Shown in pieces: positions 60,389-64,000 of a stretch of DNA of 64,000 bases. The position numbers were made by a program, and so were the translations under genes. The first letter of the stretch is position 1, and each line of letters opens with the position of its first letter. This DNA comes from Thermoleophilaceae bacterium (GTDB lineage Bacteria > Actinomycetota > Thermoleophilia > Solirubrobacterales > Thermoleophilaceae). The notes below the pieces were generated by a model that was not told where the DNA came from, made no database searches, and was given only the letters and a program-made list of their open reading frames with translations. The stretch covers positions 24,862 to 88,861 of the forward strand of contig JADGHQ010000003.1 in the NCBI GenBank assembly GCA_019683805.1, written 5' to 3'.

Positions 60389-61191
60389 GCCCGGAATCGA
60401 AGCTGACGGACGCGCCCCAGGTCGACCGGCGCGGCGGCGGGAACGGTCGCGAGAGCGCCGAGGCCCTGGGGCAGCGCGCGGGCGGGCCCGCGACGGGCAA
60501 GTCGCTCACGATCGGCGCCGTCTGCAAGCAGCTCCAGCGCGAGTTCCCCGACATCTCGATCTCGAAGATCCGCTACCTCGAGGACCAGAAGCTGCTCTCG
60601 CCCCGGCGTACCCCGGGCGGGTACCGGCTCTACACGCCGAGCGACGTCGCGCGGCTGCGCACGATCCTGAGGCTCCAGCGCGACGAGTTCCTGCCGCTGC
60701 GGGTGATCCGCCAGGAGCTCGCGGCGGGCCGCGCCGACCCGGAGATCGGGTCGCGGCCGGGCGCGGGCCCCGATCCGCGCACGCTGCGCCGCACGCGCGT
60801 GACCGGCTCGGGCGGCGCGCTCTACACGCTCCGCGACGTGCTCGAGGACACCGGCGCCGACCCCAAGCTCGTGCGCGAGCTCGAGGAGTACGGCGTGATC
60901 AAGGGCGAGCGGCGCGACGGCGAGGTGCTCTACGACGACACCGAGCGGGAGATCGTGCGAGCCGTGAAGGAGCTCGCGGCGTTCGGCGTCGCCGGACGCA
61001 ACCTGCGGGTGTTCCGCACCTCCGCCGACCGCGAGGCGGCGCTGCTCGAGCAGATCCTCGCGCCCGCGCTGCGCTCGCGGAACCCCGAGCGGCGCAAGGA
61101 GGCGGTCGAGGCGCTCGAGAACCTCGCCGCGACGGTGTCCCACCTGAAGTACCTGCTGCTCGCGCGCGACCTGCGCAAGCTGACGCAGTGA
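60385..61191 (+). CDS. MerR-family regulator (Rv1828-like)
   Basis: 268 residues. After a 40-residue polar lead, a MerR winged helix-turn-helix (LTIGAVCKQLQREFPDISISKIRYLEDQKLLSPRRTPGGYRLY, of which ISKIRYLEDQ and PRRTPGGYRLY are the family markers), then a helical effector or dimer region without obvious metal cysteines. The ATG overlaps the FHA stop. Position after a GarA-like gene is conserved in Actinobacteria; the ligand is unknown. Confidence 0.88.
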   Translation: MSPESKLTDAPQVDRRGGGNGRESAEALGQRAGGPATGKSLTIGAVCKQLQREFPDISISKIRYLEDQKLLSPRRTPGGYRLYTPSDVARLRTILRLQRDEFLPLRVIRQELAAGRADPEIGSRPGAGPDPRTLRRTRVTGSGGALYTLRDVLEDTGADPKLVRELEEYGVIKGERRDGEVLYDDTEREIVRAVKELAAFGVAGRNLRVFRTSADREAALLEQILAPALRSRNPERRKEAVEALENLAATVSHLKYLLLARDLRKLTQ

Positions 61192-61260
61192 TGGCGCAAT
61201 CCCCCCTCACGAGGCCCACCCGGTCGCCGGCGCGCGCGGCGCGCGGCGCTCCCTCCTTCC

Positions 61261-61815
61261 TTGTTTGATCCGGTTCCCGCATCGCCGGGCGAGGTCGACC
61301 TTCGCCGCTACATCTACGAGATCCCCGACTTCCCGCGCGAGGGGATCGTCTTCAAGGACGTCACCCCGCTGCTGCTCGATCCCGTGGCGCTGCGGCGGGC
61401 GATCGACCTGATCGCCGACTACGCACGCCGGCTGGGGGTCGACTACGTGGTCTCCGCGGAGGCGCGCGGGTTCATCCTGGGCGCGGCGGTGGCGGCGCAG
61501 GTCGGCGCGGGGTTCATCCCCGCGCGCAAGCCGGGCAAGCTGCCGCGCGAGACGCGCTCGGTGGAGTACGTGCTCGAGTACGGCGTGGACGTGCTGGAGG
61601 TGCACCGCGACGCCCTCGCAGGCGGCGCGCGCGTGCTCGTCCACGACGACCTGCTCGCCACGGGCGGCACCTCCCGGGCGCTGTGCGACCTCGTCGAGCA
61701 GGCCGGCGGCCACGTGCAGGGCTGCGCCTTCCTGATCGAGCTGGCGTTCCTGCACGGGCGCGAGCGCCTCGCGCCCTACGACGTGCACAGCCTGATCGTC
61801 TACGAGGACAGGTAG
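61261..61815 (+). CDS. apt: adenine phosphoribosyltransferase
   Basis: 184 residues. Salvages adenine to AMP with PRPP. Typical Apt opening RRYIYEIPDFPREGIVFKDVTPLL, the SAEARGFILGAAVA segment, ARKPGKLPRET and the PRPP loop VLVHDDLLATGGTSRAL. The only usable start is TTG at 61261. Nothing is seen in the 69-base gap before it. One-base overlap (TAGTG) with the next gene. Confidence 0.93.
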   Translation: MFDPVPASPGEVDLRRYIYEIPDFPREGIVFKDVTPLLLDPVALRRAIDLIADYARRLGVDYVVSAEARGFILGAAVAAQVGAGFIPARKPGKLPRETRSVEYVLEYGVDVLEVHRDALAGGARVLVHDDLLATGGTSRALCDLVEQAGGHVQGCAFLIELAFLHGRERLAPYDVHSLIVYEDR

Positions 61816-62261
61816 TGCCTGCGGTGAGGCGTGCGCGGACGGTCGCCGCACGGCCGCAGGAGCTGTGGGCCGTGGTCAGCGACCCGCGCCAGCTTCCACG
61901 CTGGTGGCCGGGCGTCGCACGCGTGGAGGAGGCCACTCCGGCGGCCTGGACCAAGGTGCTGTCGGCGAGGAGCGGGCGCGCCGTGCGGGCCGACTTCACC
62001 CGCACGGCCGCCGAGCGGCCGCGCCGGATCGCGTGGAGGCAGGAGCTCTTGGGGTCTCCGTTCGAGCGCATCCTCTCGGAGGCGCGCACGGAGATCCGCC
62101 TCGAGCCAGACGGGGACGCCTCGACGCGCGTCGAGCTCGAGCTGGTCGAGACGCCGCGCGGGATCAACCGCTTCGGCGGCTTCCTCTTCCGCGCCGCGGC
62201 GCGCCGGCGCGCCGGCGAGGCGCTCGCCGGGCTCGCCGCGCTGGTGGAGGGACGGGACTGA
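61815..62261 (+). CDS. SRPBCC-family (polyketide cyclase/START-like) protein
   Basis: 148 residues. The pattern PQELWAVVSDPRQLPRWWPGVARVE and the late ETPRGINRFGGFLFR helix fit the START/Bet v1-like SRPBCC fold with a deep hydrophobic ligand pocket. The ligand is unknown; the next gene encodes an ether-lipid-synthase-like enzyme, so a lipid ligand is possible. GTG 61815 overlaps the apt stop; GTG 61824 is an alternative. Confidence 0.8.
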   Translation: MPAVRRARTVAARPQELWAVVSDPRQLPRWWPGVARVEEATPAAWTKVLSARSGRAVRADFTRTAAERPRRIAWRQELLGSPFERILSEARTEIRLEPDGDASTRVELELVETPRGINRFGGFLFRAAARRRAGEALAGLAALVEGRD

Positions 62262-63883
62262 TGCGCTGGTGGGGCTGGGGGGTCGACGAGCGCGCCGTGC
62301 GCCTGCCCGCGCACGCGCTCGACCTGCTGCGCACAGAGCTCGGCATCTCGGGCGAGCGCCGCCCGCACGTCACGCTCGAGGATGTCTCGCTCCCCGAGCC
62401 CGCGCTGCCCGAGCGCCTGCGCGTTCGGCTCGCCCGGGTCGTGGGGGAGGAGAACGTGCGCCAGGACCGGCGCGCGCGCGTCGAGCACGCCGTGGGCAAG
62501 AGCTACACGGACCTCGTGCGCATCCGCTCGGGCGACGGCTCGAGCGCGCCGGACGCCGTCGTCCTGCCGGGCTCGGCCCGCGAGGTCGAGGAGGTGCTGG
62601 CGGCGCTCGACGAGCACGAGGCGGCGGCGGTGCCCTTCGGCGGCGGCACGAGCGTCGTGGGAGGCGTCGAGCCGCTCCGCGGCGGCTTCCGCGCCGCCGT
62701 AACGCTCGACCTCTCGCGCATGAGGCGCCTCGCCGCCGTCGACCGGTCCTCGCTCACGGCGACGTTCGAGCCGGGAGCGACCGGCCCGCGAGCGGAGGCT
62801 CTGCTCGCGAGCCGCGGCCTGACGCTCGGCCACTTCCCCCAGTCGTTCGAGCACGCGACGATCGGCGGCTTCGTCGCCACGCGCTCGGCGGGGCAGGCGT
62901 CGACAGGCTACGGCCGCATCGACGAGCTGGTCCGGGGGGTGCGGCTCGTCGCGCCCGCCGGCGAGCTGGCGCTCCGGGCGCTGCCGGCGTCCGCCGCCGG
63001 GCCTGCGCTGCGCGAGCTCGTCGTGGGCAGCGAGGGCACCCTCGGCGTGATCGTGGAGGCGACCCTGGCGGTGCGGCCGCTGCCCCGCGCGCGCCGCTAC
63101 GAGGGCTGGTCGTTCCGCTCCTTCGAGGAGGGCCGCGAGGCGTTCCGGGCGATGGAGCAGGCGGGCTGCGCCCCCGACGTGGCGCGGCTCTCAGACGAGG
63201 AGGAGACGCGGGTCAACCTGGCGCTCGCCTCGAGCGGGTCGCTCGCAGACCGCGCCGGGCGCGCGTACCTGCGCCTGCGCGGACACGAGGGCGGCTGCAT
63301 CGCGATCGTCGGCTTCGAGGGCCCAAGCGACGACGAGGTCGCGCGGCGCCGCGCCCGCGCGGCCACCCACCTGAGGCGCGGCGGGGGGCTCCCGCTCGGC
63401 GCCTCCCCGGGCCGCTCGTGGCTTCGGAGCCGCTACTCCGCTCCCTACCTGCGCGACGAGCTGCTCGACCTCGGCGTGCTCGTCGAGACGCTCGAGACGG
63501 CGACGACCTGGTCGCGGCTCGACGAGCTCTACCGGGCGGTCGGCCGGGCGCTGCGCGACGCGCTCGCCGCGCGCGGCACGCCGCCGCTCGTGACGTGCCA
63601 CATCTCGCACCTCTACCCGTCGGGCGCCTCGCTCTACTTCACCTTCCTCGCGCGCCAGGAGCGCGGGTCTGAGCTCGAGCAGTGGCGCGCCGCGAAGGCC
63701 GCGGCGACCGAGGCGATCGTCGCGGGCGGCGGGACGATCACGCACCACCACGCCGTCGGCCGCGACCACGCCCCCTGGCTTACGCGCGAGATCGGCGAGC
63801 TGGGGGTGGAGGCGCTCCGCGCGGCGAAGGAGCGGCTCGACCCGCGCGGCATCATGAACCCGGGGAAGCTGCTCCCCGGCTAG
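62261..63883 (+). CDS. AGPS-like FAD-binding oxidoreductase
   Basis: 540 residues of the VAO flavoprotein family. Close in wording to alkyldihydroxyacetonephosphate synthase: MRWWGWG start, FAD loop PFGGGTSVVGGVEP, SFEHATIGGFVATRSAGQASTGYG, VVGSEGTLGVI, and the C-terminal GGTITHHHAVGRDHAPW and DPRGIMNPGKLLP. AGPS makes ether lipids in eukaryotes; bacterial relatives are often uncharacterised or oxidise hydroxy acids, so the function is provisional. ATG overlaps the SRPBCC stop (TGATG). Confidence 0.88.
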   Translation: MRWWGWGVDERAVRLPAHALDLLRTELGISGERRPHVTLEDVSLPEPALPERLRVRLARVVGEENVRQDRRARVEHAVGKSYTDLVRIRSGDGSSAPDAVVLPGSAREVEEVLAALDEHEAAAVPFGGGTSVVGGVEPLRGGFRAAVTLDLSRMRRLAAVDRSSLTATFEPGATGPRAEALLASRGLTLGHFPQSFEHATIGGFVATRSAGQASTGYGRIDELVRGVRLVAPAGELALRALPASAAGPALRELVVGSEGTLGVIVEATLAVRPLPRARRYEGWSFRSFEEGREAFRAMEQAGCAPDVARLSDEEETRVNLALASSGSLADRAGRAYLRLRGHEGGCIAIVGFEGPSDDEVARRRARAATHLRRGGGLPLGASPGRSWLRSRYSAPYLRDELLDLGVLVETLETATTWSRLDELYRAVGRALRDALAARGTPPLVTCHISHLYPSGASLYFTFLARQERGSELEQWRAAKAAATEAIVAGGGTITHHHAVGRDHAPWLTREIGELGVEALRAAKERLDPRGIMNPGKLLPG

Positions 63884-63930
63884 CCCCGCCCGGCGGCCCG
63901 GGGCGCGGCGCGCCGGTCGGGGGCGGGACG

Positions 63931-64000
63931 CTACGGGGTGGTGGAGGTGCCGGTGCCCGCGGGGACGTCCTGGAGCGTGCCTCGCAGCACGATCCTCGTC
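63931..64000 (-). CDS. C-terminal end of a reverse-strand protein
   Basis: Only the last 23 codons are inside the window, reading ...RIVLRGTLQDVPAGTGTSTTP and a TAG. The third positions are nearly all G/C and it is convergent with the AGPS-like gene, which supports a real gene end. No function can be assigned. The 47 bases between the two stops include complementary CCCGCCC and GGGCGGG runs. Confidence 0.45.
   Translation of the reverse strand, partial: TRIVLRGTLQDVPAGTGTSTTP

Overview
The window is a very GC-rich actinobacterial chromosome segment: third codon positions are almost all G or C, GTG and TTG starts are common, and genes are tightly packed. The 16S sequence, a 23S rRNA without the long helix-54 insertion typical of classical Actinobacteria, and the mix of genes suggest the class Thermoleophilia (Solirubrobacterales-like). 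That placement is an inference from reading, not from a database search. I see no mobile elements, prophage, CRISPR arrays or tRNA genes.

Layout: (1) 1-4355: end of an acyl-CoA synthetase, an M28 peptidase/fatty-acid desaturase pair, a PucR-type regulator and an XRE-cupin regulator. (2) 4364-11905: branched-chain amino acid genes leuC-leuD-(Tam-like methyltransferase)-leuB-ilvE-cimA, then a DegT aminotransferase. (3) 11889-19095: GNAT, SDR, argH-mpg, a class A penicillin-binding protein and tyrS. (4) 19170-24609: one complete rRNA operon (16S-23S-5S, no spacer tRNA) with a strong promoter, a structured leader holding a terminator-like hairpin, two processing stalks and a terminator. (5) 24712-28373: small membrane protein, two HD-domain proteins, an isocitrate-dehydrogenase-like enzyme and a sparse stretch. 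(6) 28548-38087: murA, then hisZ-G-D-B-H-A-F running without a break into cca, pgeF and yggS. (7) 38078-42297: a reversed alpha/beta hydrolase, then sepF-proC-yggT-DUF167-lspA-rluD. (8) 42508-58994: the conserved rpsB-tsf-pyrH-frr-uppS-cdsA-dxr-rseP-ispG-proS backbone, interrupted by a reversed LLM-SCP2/VOC pair and by an acyl-CoA ligase, an MFS transporter and a glycosidase-like lipoprotein. (9) 58976-64000: pgsA, an RsiG-like small protein, a zinc-ribbon FHA protein, a MerR regulator, apt, an SRPBCC protein, an AGPS-like flavoenzyme and the end of a reverse-strand gene.

Two expression features recur. About twenty gene pairs overlap by four bases (GTGA, ATGA or TTGA), so start and stop are fused within operons. 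By contrast, genes that open transcription units mostly have a TANNNT -10 hexamer 6-9 bases before the start codon and no Shine-Dalgarno sequence, which is the signature of leaderless mRNAs. I used this to settle several starts.

The most interesting leads are a trans-aconitate/3-isopropylmalate-type methyltransferase inside the leucine operon, an 88-residue protein carrying the c-di-GMP-binding motif of RsiG anti-sigma factors beside a GarA-like FHA/MerR pair, an attenuator-like rRNA leader, a MurA with Asp at the fosfomycin-target position, and an S2 ribosomal protein with a long charged and poly-Gln tail.
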